From Desulforhopalus sp. IMCC35007 (GTDB lineage Bacteria > Desulfobacterota > Desulfobulbia > Desulfobulbales > Desulfocapsaceae): DNA of 44,237 nt. Shown in pieces: positions 8,103 through 16,535 of this stretch. Under the pieces are notes generated by a model. The model was not told the origin of the DNA, searched no databases, and was given only the letters and a program-made list of their open reading frames with translations. The stretch is from NCBI RefSeq assembly GCF_005116575.1, contig NZ_SWCN01000032.1, forward strand, positions 1-44,237, written 5' to 3'. The first letter of the stretch is position 1, and every line of letters starts with the position of its first letter. A program made the position numbers and the translations under genes.

Positions 8103-10420
8103 TATGCTTTCTCCAGTCTCACTGCACACTTTTTATAATCCGGCTGCTTGGAAATAGGACAGAATGCATCTAAGGTCACCTCATTGATGAGGTAGCTTTC
8201 ATCAAAGAAGGGGACAAACACCATTCCCCGTACCGGAACACCTCTGCCGTTGATCTGGGCAGGCATGGTTATCTCACCTCGGCGGGAAATTATTTTAACC
8301 TTTTCTCCGTTTACCACGCCGAGTTCGGCGGCGTCTTCCGGGTGGATTTCGACATATGACGAAGGGACCGCATTATGCAGTACCGGCACTCGGCGGGTCA
8401 TTGAGCCGGTATGCCAATGTTCGATGACCCTGCCGGTATTTAGCCAGAAGTTATATTCATTATCAGGCGATTCCGCGGCAGGTTCGTAGGGTCGTGCCCA
8501 TATCCAGGCGCGATCATCTTTTTGACCGTAAAAATGAAAATCCTTGCCGTTGGTACAAGCCGGGTCGTGCTGCGGATTAAAGCGCCAGCGTGTTTCTTTG
8601 CCATTAACAAAAGGCCACTGCACTCCGGAACGTTCATTGAGTACCTTGTACGGCGCCATTTCATGTTTTGGTCCGGCATGGAACCGTCTATACTCTTCCC
8701 ATATTTTTTCTATATAATCCTTCTCGCTCCAGGGAAATTGCTTCTCGAAACCAAGCCTTTTGGCAATCTCGATAATCTGCCAGGTATCAGACATAGCCTC
8801 TCCCGGTGGATCGACTATCTGGCTAAAATGCTGGGTCCGCCGTTCAGAGTTGCCGTACATTCCTTCCTGCTCAATCCACATGGCTGCGGGCAATATGACA
8901 TCGGCAACATCTGTAGTGGGGGTCGGATAGACATCGGAGACAACGACAAACCGGTCCTCTTTCAGTGCACCTTCCCGGTATCTCTTGAGATTTGGCATGG
9001 TGACCATGGGATTGGTGACCTGAATCCAGATGAATTTTATGTCCCCTCGATCCAGAGCACGGAACATTTCCACCGTATGGTATGTTGGTTTTGGATCGAT
9101 ATTACTCAGAGGCACATCCCATATTTCAGCGGCCATCTGCCGGTCGTGTTCATTCATGACCACGCCATGGGGCAGGGCGTGGGTCAGGGTGCCGACCTCG
9201 CGAACGGTCCCGCAGGCGCTTGGCTGTCCGGTGAGGGAGAAGGGACTGTTTCCCGGGGTGGAAATTTTGCCGACGAGTAGATGAATATTATAGACAAGAT
9301 TGTTGATCCAGGTTCCCCTGGTATGCTGGTTCATCCCCATGCACCAGAACGATGTCACCTTTAGCGAAGGATCACCATACAGGGCTGCCATATATTTGAT
9401 GTCGGTGGCAGGGACGCCTGATATCTTTTCAACTTTTTCAGGAGTGTAATCTTCCAGAAACGCCTTGTAATCCTCGAAACTGATCCCTTCTTCTTGATCG
9501 GTGAACGCGAAATGGTCCTCTGTGCCATAACCGATATTGGTTTTACCTTTATGAAAGGAGACATGCTTATTGACAAAATTGGAGTTTACCCAGCCATTTT
9601 TGACGATTTCGTAGCAAATAGCATTGGCGACAGCCAGATCGGACTGGGGCTTAAACATTATTGACTTGTCTGCTGCCTGACTGGTCCGGGTGTGTCGTGT
9701 GGCAAAATCGATTATCTGCACATTTGACCGTCTTTTGCGATTGGCGAGTATGCGTGAATACAGTACCGGATGCATCTCTGCCATATTGTTGCCCCAGGTG
9801 ATAAATACATTGGCATGATCGATATCCTCATAACAACCCATCGGTTCATCGATACCAAATGAAGTCATAAAACCGGTAACGGCGCTTGACATACAAAGCC
9901 TTGCGTTGGCTTCAACGTTGTTGGTGCCCAGGCAGCCTTTAAACAGTTTTGAGGCAACATAGCCATCCGGAATAGTCCATTGACCGGAGCCGTATATTGC
10001 TACCGAATCCTTGCCGTGTTTGTCCCTGGTTTCCTGGAGTTTTTGGGCGATGATATCGAGCGCTTCCTGGATGGGTACTTCCACCATGACACCATCTCTG
10101 CGGACCTTTGCCTTGGTGATCCTATCCTCACCATACAGAGCCTGGACGGAGTGGTAGCCTTTCATGCAGCAAAGGCCCTTGTTGACACTGCAGTTAGGGT
10201 CGCCCTTTACCGCTACCGCTTTGCCATCGCTAACCCCTATCAAAAGTCCACAGCCTGTACCACAGAAGCGACATGGCGATTTTTGCCATGATATCACGCC
10301 GGAGTTATTGGTCAATTTGCTCCAGTCAGCAAAACTCACCCCTGGAAAAATCGATCCTGCAGTGGCAAATGCACTGGTGATGGCTACCTGCTTAATAAAT
10401 TGTCTTCGATTAAGTTTCAT
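8102..10420 (-). CDS. napA: Periplasmic nitrate reductase catalytic subunit NapA
   Basis: A 772-residue molybdopterin oxidoreductase. The Tat signal NRRQFIK (residues 4-10) is followed by a hydrophobic stretch. A 4Fe-4S site is formed by Cys50, Cys53, Cys57 and Cys84, and the molybdenum ligand is Cys176 in ARLCMSSAVTGF, matching NapA rather than Asp- or Ser-liganded relatives. GTVREVGTLTHALPHG and the C-terminal NTGRVIEHWHTGSMTRR are also NapA blocks. It reduces nitrate to nitrite in the periplasm using bis-MGD. I choose ATG 10420 because GGGAG lies just upstream and the Tat motif then falls at residue 4; further upstream in-frame starts would overlap napD. The length is slightly below classical NapA, as in the smaller Desulfovibrio-type enzymes. 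Confidence 0.92.
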   Translation of the reverse strand: MKLNRRQFIKQVAITSAFATAGSIFPGVSFADWSKLTNNSGVISWQKSPCRFCGTGCGLLIGVSDGKAVAVKGDPNCSVNKGLCCMKGYHSVQALYGEDRITKAKVRRDGVMVEVPIQEALDIIAQKLQETRDKHGKDSVAIYGSGQWTIPDGYVASKLFKGCLGTNNVEANARLCMSSAVTGFMTSFGIDEPMGCYEDIDHANVFITWGNNMAEMHPVLYSRILANRKRRSNVQIIDFATRHTRTSQAADKSIMFKPQSDLAVANAICYEIVKNGWVNSNFVNKHVSFHKGKTNIGYGTEDHFAFTDQEEGISFEDYKAFLEDYTPEKVEKISGVPATDIKYMAALYGDPSLKVTSFWCMGMNQHTRGTWINNLVYNIHLLVGKISTPGNSPFSLTGQPSACGTVREVGTLTHALPHGVVMNEHDRQMAAEIWDVPLSNIDPKPTYHTVEMFRALDRGDIKFIWIQVTNPMVTMPNLKRYREGALKEDRFVVVSDVYPTPTTDVADVILPAAMWIEQEGMYGNSERRTQHFSQIVDPPGEAMSDTWQIIEIAKRLGFEKQFPWSEKDYIEKIWEEYRRFHAGPKHEMAPYKVLNERSGVQWPFVNGKETRWRFNPQHDPACTNGKDFHFYGQKDDRAWIWARPYEPAAESPDNEYNFWLNTGRVIEHWHTGSMTRRVPVLHNAVPSSYVEIHPEDAAELGVVNGEKVKIISRRGEITMPAQINGRGVPVRGMVFVPFFDESYLINEVTLDAFCPISKQPDYKKCAVRLEKA

Positions 10421-10439
10421 GGTCTGTTTATCTCCCTTG

Positions 10440-10673
10440 TCATTCTTTTTCATCATAGCCAAAAGTAAGGCTCAAGGACTGCAAGGACGGAAGCCTGCGC
10501 AGGTTTTTCTGGAGTCTTTCTTCAGTAGTAGCATCAGGGGTATCTGTGACAAGAACGACCACATCCTGATTATCAGCGGGGATTACCTGGCAGTAGTCCA
10601 GGGCGGAAAGTTCGGTGCGCATTGTTTCTCCGGCACCTTCTTTGGGTAGGGCGAGGTAACTGAATATGGGCAT
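10440..10673 (-). CDS. napD: NapD-type chaperone for the NapA signal peptide
   Basis: A 77-residue cytoplasmic protein with the ferredoxin-like pattern of NapD: a first strand FSYLALP, a middle strand of QDVVVLVTD and a final LSLTFGYDE. NapD binds the Tat signal of NapA and holds back export until the cofactor is loaded. It is the first gene of the operon and its stop lies 19 bases before napA. The ATG at 10673 is preferred, with AGGAG five bases before it; the GTG at 10679 overlaps that site. Sequence similarity within NapD is low, so position next to napA carries much of the assignment. Confidence 0.82.
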   Translation of the reverse strand: MPIFSYLALPKEGAGETMRTELSALDYCQVIPADNQDVVVLVTDTPDATTEERLQKNLRRLPSLQSLSLTFGYDEKE

Positions 10674-10717
10674 TGTCACTCCTTTTGCATGCGTGAAAAG
10701 TTACCGTATCGACAGCT

Positions 10718-10765
10718 ATACTGCATTGTAGCATATAAATGGATAAAAAATTTGACATAAGTCAA
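10718..10765 (-). promoter_or_regulatory. FNR/CRP-family operator and promoter of the nap operon
   Basis: TTGAC-ATAA-GTCAA at 10752-10765 is a perfect palindrome of the FNR/CRP superfamily form. On the minus strand a TACAAT -10 box lies at 10730-10725. A start of transcription near 10718 would place the palindrome centre about 41 bases upstream, the position used by activators of class II promoters. The napD start codon is about 45 bases further on. This points to activation under anoxia or nitrosative conditions; the exact regulator (FNR, Dnr/NnrR or HcpR type) cannot be read from the site. Confidence 0.65.
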
Positions 10766-11374
10766 TTTGATATATTTTTTTCCTGAAAGTTGTCGAAACC
10801 CTGCCTGCAGAAGCAGGTTGGCCTGACGCTTAAGAAAACGGGCCTGATTGTTGATGAACCTTTAAAGAATGGGCAGATAATGCAGGCAAGCAGTGTATCG
10901 TGCGGATGGTGTTTTCACCGAAAGCGGATAATTTTTATTATGCCGAAAGTAGTTATCTGTGGCAACCCGCAATAATGATCTATCTGGGCCCACTTTTATT
11001 GAGAATGAGGGAGAGCTGTTTTTACCTTTGAAAGATCAGATAGTTGTAAGAAGACATCTACACCGCTTCCTGAACGGATGACACCCGTTCAGCCTGCACG
11101 ACTGTCAGTTAGAATCAACCATCGTGCCTCACACCGTTCGTTAGGGCCGTTTGGTGTTTTCCTACATGCCCCTTGCTCTGACTCCAATATTTAGGTAATA
11201 ATAATTTGCGGCCATAACAAATTATTGGTACTATTTTCTTGCTTTTGAAATTGTAGCGTCTACGCGTATCAAACTGTGGTGATGAACCGATTGGATTCTT
11301 AGTCAGTTGCCGAATTCTCAATATATTGAAACTATACAGCCTTTTCACGAAAAATAATTCTTGGAGGAACAGTT
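10766..11374. other. Intergenic region with one perfect hairpin
   Basis: No convincing gene is seen in this 609-base spacer. Its clearest element is a stem-loop at 11070-11092, CTGAACGG and CCGTTCAG around a seven-base loop, without a following T-run. Short open frames on both strands here lack ribosome-binding sites and recognisable protein character. The promoter of the lipoprotein gene at 11375 must lie near the right end, but I cannot fix it. Confidence 0.5.
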
Positions 11375-11854
11375 ATGCGAAATAAACACAGTATTGCTTA
11401 TATAGTGCTCTTTTGGTTTAGCATATTTGTTTCCGGATGTAGCGATATCAATTATGTGAAAAATGAATTAACGAATACGGCAAAACCAACCGGTGGAATA
11501 GAAGAACACGTCCCAGCAACAAAAACATTTTCAGCTGATCCGTCGAAAGTAAGAAATGCTGTCCTCAGTGTCCTGGACCAACAGGGATATATCTATGAAG
11601 AAAATCCTTCAACAGGAACTATAAAGACAGAGCCACAACCCCTATCTGGGCAAAATGACTCTGGTTTTATAGGTGCAACATACTCAGCTAAATTATTTAT
11701 TAAGATTGCAAAATCCTCGGTAACTCTCAATGTCCGTTTTAATAAAGAATCAAACTTAACGATGGGTGGGCAAAATCTGCAATTCCCTGAAAAAGAAAAC
11801 GCTCTTCGAAAGGATTTCTTTGATGCTGTGAATAATGAACTTGCTCAGCAATAG
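11375..11854 (+). CDS. Putative outer-membrane or periplasmic lipoprotein
   Basis: A 159-residue protein with an N-terminal hydrophobic signal and a lipobox ending VSGC (Cys22), so it should be lipid-anchored. After a low-complexity linker the domain from about residue 48 runs TFSADPSKVRNAVLSVLDQQGY, then a beta-rich part; this is the pattern of small BamC-like or DUF-type lipoprotein domains in which a helix precedes a sheet. I cannot name the family. GGAGG lies seven bases before the ATG. It stands alone between opposite-strand genes. Confidence 0.75.
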   Translation: MRNKHSIAYIVLFWFSIFVSGCSDINYVKNELTNTAKPTGGIEEHVPATKTFSADPSKVRNAVLSVLDQQGYIYEENPSTGTIKTEPQPLSGQNDSGFIGATYSAKLFIKIAKSSVTLNVRFNKESNLTMGGQNLQFPEKENALRKDFFDAVNNELAQQ

Positions 11855-11967
11855 TCGTTTGACTTTTCCCAAAGACCAGATGTCACCCGGAAACGACAAA
11901 AGGACCTACAGCAAAAGAGCCATAAATCCTTAATTTTATCGACACGCCACCCTAGGCACACACAACA

Positions 11968-11993
11968 GAGTAACTGACAGAAGTCAGTTGCTC
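11968..11993. terminator. Palindromic stem-loop downstream of the lipoprotein gene
   Basis: AACTGAC and GTCAGTT are perfect arms around AGAA at 11972-11989. The stem extends to 11 pairs (GAGTAACTGAC with GTCAGTTGCTC) if one U-G pair is allowed. It is 114 bases after the lipoprotein stop and is followed by a moderately T-rich stretch. It may be a terminator, or an operator for an unknown regulator. The rest of 11855-12233 shows no gene. Confidence 0.45.
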
Positions 11994-12233
11994 TATCCTT
12001 TCCTGATTCCTTCAATGGTAAATAGTACTTTTCTATGGGAGCCCGAGAGTGCCATGTTGTGCTTTAGTTACTATCCTGACATTCCTTCCAAAGTGATCAA
12101 CAAAAATAATCACGGCGCTGCCAATCAGCCTTGTTGGGCAGTTTCTATAATTGCTATGACTCCAATTGTTTTGCCAAAAATAAAATGATAATTTCGTGAT
12201 GTTGAAGTTCTAAATCATTTTCTAGCTGCCGGT

Positions 12234-13421
12234 TTACATACTCTTATTAACTATTTCCCGAATCTCGTTAAAGGTTGTGGAGTTATGTCCGCTTTTTTCC
12301 ATCTTCTCATAGAGTTCAAGCCATTGGGGATAACTCACGCAACTTCGATCGTCTTTAAACACCTCCAGTATTATAAGCTCTGCTTTTTCGGTGTTGCCAG
12401 TCGCATAATAAAGGATCGCGAGCATGAAACGAACTTTTAAACGGTCAGGACGTGTATGGATTGCAAAATTTTTAGGGGCTATAAGGTATTCGAGTTCTTT
12501 TATACGTTCATCAAGAGGCATTCTAAGATTATTTGTAAGAATATCCTCCCCATATTCGTACGTCTCGAATATAGCCATTAAACCGCGAAGACTACTATAA
12601 CGTATGCCCCAGATATCTTGCGTCGTTGCTAGATCTGCAGCTCGATGATACTCTCGAATTGCCTCGGCGCATGCAACAGCCCCCTCAGGCTCTATTTCCC
12701 AAATACACCCATAAGTTCTAACGAGAGATTGAGCCAGATAATAGTGGTACCGTGCATAATCAGGTCGAAGATCGATCGCATTGCGAATAAGGTTTACCCC
12801 ATCGATTTTCTGTTTCAGTGTATCTGAATGAAATTCTTGTAGAAGACCAAGTTCGGCGAGTACTTCATGATTTTCAGGCGATAGCTTGTGAGCTTTTTCT
12901 AGAACTTTGATTGCCTCTCTTGAGCGATTGTCATTTGTTTTCATGATAAGGGCTTCGTCGAGCAGCAGTCCAACATCATCTTGTAACGCAGGTTTGTTCG
13001 CTTGAAATCGGTAGAGATTTGACAGTGCAGCATTAACTTCTGACTCTGATACCCCCGTCGCATAAGTACCGTTAATCGCTAGGCCTATTTGGCAGCCGGA
13101 GCTACTAGCAAATGCGGCCCTGAGCAACTTGTCACGCATTGCGGTGATGATTTTCAGATGAGCTGCAATTTCTGTTTTGTCGAGGTCGATGGCCTCCTGA
13201 TATTCCTTAATTGCCATGTCGTATTCCATCTGGGTGGCGAAGCGATCACCAACTGAGAGATGGATGTTTATTTTGTCTCGGATTTCGCGGGAGGTGCGGA
13301 CTTGGTTAATGATCTGCCAGGCACCAAGGATCAAGGCAATGATTCCTCCAATCAGCCCAATGATCGCAGAAATTCTCTTGAATTGGCTGGGAAGTTCAGA
13401 CATCGTTTTCTTCGAAGTCAT
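12234..13421 (-). CDS. Membrane-anchored TPR-repeat protein
   Basis: A 395-residue protein with one transmembrane segment at about residues 17-37 (IIGLIGGIIALILGAW), followed by tetratricopeptide-like repeats: YDMAIKEYQEAIDLDKTE near 75, EAIKVLEKAHKLSPENHEVLAELG near 180, and further TPR-like helices to the C-terminus (ATGNTEKAELIILEV). TPR domains bind proteins; no enzymatic motif is visible, so the partner is unknown. GGAGG lies eight bases before the ATG at 13421. It appears to be a single-gene unit. Confidence 0.75.
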   Translation of the reverse strand: MTSKKTMSELPSQFKRISAIIGLIGGIIALILGAWQIINQVRTSREIRDKINIHLSVGDRFATQMEYDMAIKEYQEAIDLDKTEIAAHLKIITAMRDKLLRAAFASSSGCQIGLAINGTYATGVSESEVNAALSNLYRFQANKPALQDDVGLLLDEALIMKTNDNRSREAIKVLEKAHKLSPENHEVLAELGLLQEFHSDTLKQKIDGVNLIRNAIDLRPDYARYHYYLAQSLVRTYGCIWEIEPEGAVACAEAIREYHRAADLATTQDIWGIRYSSLRGLMAIFETYEYGEDILTNNLRMPLDERIKELEYLIAPKNFAIHTRPDRLKVRFMLAILYYATGNTEKAELIILEVFKDDRSCVSYPQWLELYEKMEKSGHNSTTFNEIREIVNKSM

Positions 13422-14070
13422 GGCTAAAGCCTCCAGCGGTGGCGGCATCGATCAATATTTTTCGTTCATCCCATTGCGGTGCTGGTCAGCACCGCGATTC
13501 TTTACTATGCAGCCACCAAAGACCAGTTTGTTGAAATCACAACAATAGTTCGAAATAAGCATTACCCTGCTGCCAAAAGGGGTCGTGGCGACAATACACT
13601 CATGGAAGCCTCGGATTAGAAGTAATCCTGAGAAGATTTTTAATAGCACGTTCCCTATCAATTAACAACTGTATGCTTCGCGGTGATTGTTAATCAGGTA
13701 TATTGTTATACATCGCGTAATCAGACCGAAGCATTGAGCTCTGCATAGCTCGATTACCAATAACTTACTTGAATATCCAACCGACAAAATGATATAAAAT
13801 ACTAGGATTCTTTCAGGATTCAGGCTGTTTCAGTGGCATCGAAAATGCTGCATAAATGAAGGTGTCATGCTGAATGAGACAGAGATTCCAATTGCCATAG
13901 TATTGCAACACGCTTTTACAGTAATCATAAACTACGAGAATGTTCGGTTCTGTCTATACAACAGAAAAAGACTTTTTCATGAGATTGCTTCAGTTCTTTG
14001 GCTTTAGATAAAGCAACTTGGGCGGATTTTCCAGCTATTGCTGGTTCACAATCTTTTAAAGTTCGAATGT
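13422..14070. other. Intergenic region
   Basis: About 650 bases between the TPR gene and the sensor kinase. A 69-codon open frame on the minus strand at 13452-13661 has no family resemblance and I do not count it as a gene. AT-rich stretches near 13690-13830 could hold promoters for either flanking gene, but no clear boxes stand out. Confidence 0.4.
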
Positions 14071-16401
14071 ATGGAATCAACACTTCAAACAAATATAAGC
14101 GAGTTATATTACATATTTGAAAACACTACCGATGGGATTGTATTTGAGCAAAATGGTATTGTTGTCCGGCTGAACAGGGCAGTTGAACAACTGCTCGGTT
14201 ATAAGCGTGAAGAAATTATTGGACTCCAATCACAGCAGTTTAAGAACATGATCTTAGAAGGTAGCAGTGATAGATTTTTAGACGAGTCAAACCATACTTT
14301 TTATGTAAAGAAAAAGGATGGTCAACATTTCTGGGCTACGATAAAAACGAATTCCTTCCTCAACGAAGATGATATTCCTGCCACCATATGGAAAATAGAA
14401 GATGTAAGCAGGCTCAGGGATGCAGAACTCAAACTCCGGCAAATGTCTCTGGCTGTTGAGCAAAGCTCTAACTCAGTAGTTATTACCGACACTGACGGCA
14501 TTATACAGTACGTGAACTCCGCCTTTACTAAAACAACCGGCTACTCTGCCCACGAGGTCATCGGCAAAAATCCATCAGTACTGCAATCGGGGCGTACTCC
14601 CTCTCATCTTTTCAAAGAGATGTGGGAATCTATTACCCGTGGTATGGAGTGGAGCGGCCAGTTTATCAACAAAAAAAAGAACGGGGATTTTTACGAAGAG
14701 CATGTCGCAGTCGCTCCTATCAGAGATGAGCTGGGCAATATTACCAATTTTATTGCCTCCAAAGAAAATATCACCGAGCTGAAAAAGGCAAGAAAACAAG
14801 CAGAGAAGATGAGCAAAGCAAAAGGAGACTTTCTTGCTTATGTGAGCCATGAAATTCGTACACCGCTAAATGTGATAGCTGGGATGAGTGATCTGGTGCT
14901 TGAGACCAATCTTGAGACAGAACAACAGCAGTTTATGAAAAGGATCAAAAGTTCAGCGGATAACCTGCTTTTAATTGTCAATGATCTTCTTGATCATTCA
15001 AAAATAGAGGCAGGCAAACTTATCATCGAAAACCATCCTTTTTCATTAACCGATCTTGTAACCGATATTCAGGAGACGCTCTCTTTCCTGGCAGAAAAAA
15101 AAGGTATTACCTTGTCTGTATTTTCAGAGCAACCATCTGAATTTCAGCTTCAGGGGGACCGATTACGTCTGTATCAAATACTCTATAACCTGGTGAGTAA
15201 CAGTCTTAAATTTACAGAGAAGGGAAAGGTAGAACTATCGGTTAACACTAAAGAAAGTGCACATGGACAACTTCTTGTCACCTTTCAAGTAAAAGATTCG
15301 GGGATAGGAATCCATCCGGATAAATTAAATACGATCTTTGACAGCTTCGTGCAGGCTGAAGCGGCGATAACAAGGAATTTTGGCGGTACTGGTTTGGGGC
15401 TTGCTATCAGCAACGAATTGGTAAAACTTATGGGAGGCAGCCTGGAGGTGCGATCCATTCCCGGGCTCGGCAGTACATTTTCTTTTTCCATTCTTTTAAC
15501 TGCAACTTCTTCAGATGGCCTGGAACCACCAGACGACCAGAGAGAAGAAAATGATCTCCCATCTGAAAAGTTACATGTGCTGTTGGTGGAAGATGATAAA
15601 GGTAATCAAGAACTTGCTTCTGCTATCTTAAAGAGTGCAGGACATACCGTAACGGTTACCAACCATGGATTAGAGGCGCTTCAGCTGCTCGCCAACGGTG
15701 AATTTTTTCATGTTGTTCTCATGGATGTGCAGATGCCTGTTCTTGATGGTTTGACCACAACCCAATGTATACGTCGGGTGGAAGAGGGTGGGGGTACAGG
15801 GTTGCAGGAATGTGAAGATTTGGAACAAAAACTGGTTACTAATTTATTTGGTGGACACCAGCATATTATTGCCATGACCGCTAATACCATGCTCGGCGAC
15901 AAGGAGCGATGCCGGGAGAGCGGAGTTGATAATTTTTTGGCAAAACCTTACACTAAAGTAGATCTTTTAAGCGTCTTAAATAAAAGCACAAAAGATAGCA
16001 GACAAAACAAAGACCTCTGTGTAAATGACCGACTTGAAAACAGCGCGGAAAATGATACAGCTAGCGTTTCATATATAAGGTGTCGCCAATACTTGTTGGA
16101 AAATTTCAATCTCAACGATGAAAGCTCCAAACATGTTTTAGATACCTTTATTGACTCATTGCAGCAAGATCTTGAACAGTTACATCAGTCTATACTTGAT
16201 GGTAGCCGCGATAACATTCGTCTGTTTTCTCATAAGATGAAAGGGGCTCTACACAGTATAAACCTTGATGAATTGGCAAATCTGGCTCAGGAACTTGAAA
16301 ATGATGCTCATATTCAGAGCCTTGTTGAAATTGGAACCATTACAGACCAAATAGGAAAAGCCTTGTCACCGCTCATGAAAAAATATGAGGAAATCAGCTG
16401 A
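14071..16401 (+). CDS. Hybrid sensor histidine kinase (PAS-PAS-HisKA-HATPase-REC-Hpt)
   Basis: A 776-residue soluble phosphorelay protein. Two PAS domains (about 10-120 and 130-245) precede a HisKA with phospho-acceptor His260 in SHEIRTPLNV, then an ATPase domain with NSLKFTEKG, DSGIGI and GGTGLGL. A receiver follows (LLVEDD; Asp552 in LMDVQMP; Lys in AKPY), then an Hpt domain with His721 in HKMKGA. There is no transmembrane segment, so the input is cytoplasmic. It begins the plus-strand signalling set, and with its own Hpt could pass phosphate to the receivers encoded at 16536 and 19358. ATG 14071 is taken over an in-frame TTG at 14038; neither has a strong ribosome-binding site. Confidence 0.9.
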   Translation: MESTLQTNISELYYIFENTTDGIVFEQNGIVVRLNRAVEQLLGYKREEIIGLQSQQFKNMILEGSSDRFLDESNHTFYVKKKDGQHFWATIKTNSFLNEDDIPATIWKIEDVSRLRDAELKLRQMSLAVEQSSNSVVITDTDGIIQYVNSAFTKTTGYSAHEVIGKNPSVLQSGRTPSHLFKEMWESITRGMEWSGQFINKKKNGDFYEEHVAVAPIRDELGNITNFIASKENITELKKARKQAEKMSKAKGDFLAYVSHEIRTPLNVIAGMSDLVLETNLETEQQQFMKRIKSSADNLLLIVNDLLDHSKIEAGKLIIENHPFSLTDLVTDIQETLSFLAEKKGITLSVFSEQPSEFQLQGDRLRLYQILYNLVSNSLKFTEKGKVELSVNTKESAHGQLLVTFQVKDSGIGIHPDKLNTIFDSFVQAEAAITRNFGGTGLGLAISNELVKLMGGSLEVRSIPGLGSTFSFSILLTATSSDGLEPPDDQREENDLPSEKLHVLLVEDDKGNQELASAILKSAGHTVTVTNHGLEALQLLANGEFFHVVLMDVQMPVLDGLTTTQCIRRVEEGGGTGLQECEDLEQKLVTNLFGGHQHIIAMTANTMLGDKERCRESGVDNFLAKPYTKVDLLSVLNKSTKDSRQNKDLCVNDRLENSAENDTASVSYIRCRQYLLENFNLNDESSKHVLDTFIDSLQQDLEQLHQSILDGSRDNIRLFSHKMKGALHSINLDELANLAQELENDAHIQSLVEIGTITDQIGKALSPLMKKYEEIS

Positions 16402-16535
16402 ACTGATGAAGCAGAACCACCATTTTATCAGCGAGGAGGGGCAGTTGAATTGAACGGTAATATCCGGAAGATGAATTGCAGATTTTTGATTTTTTCCAAC
16501 AGATGTTTGTGCCTACTTCAACTACGACTTGATCT

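Noticed and set aside
13452-13661. 69-codon minus-strand open frame
   Set aside because: No ribosome-binding site, no family resemblance and mixed composition; probably chance.
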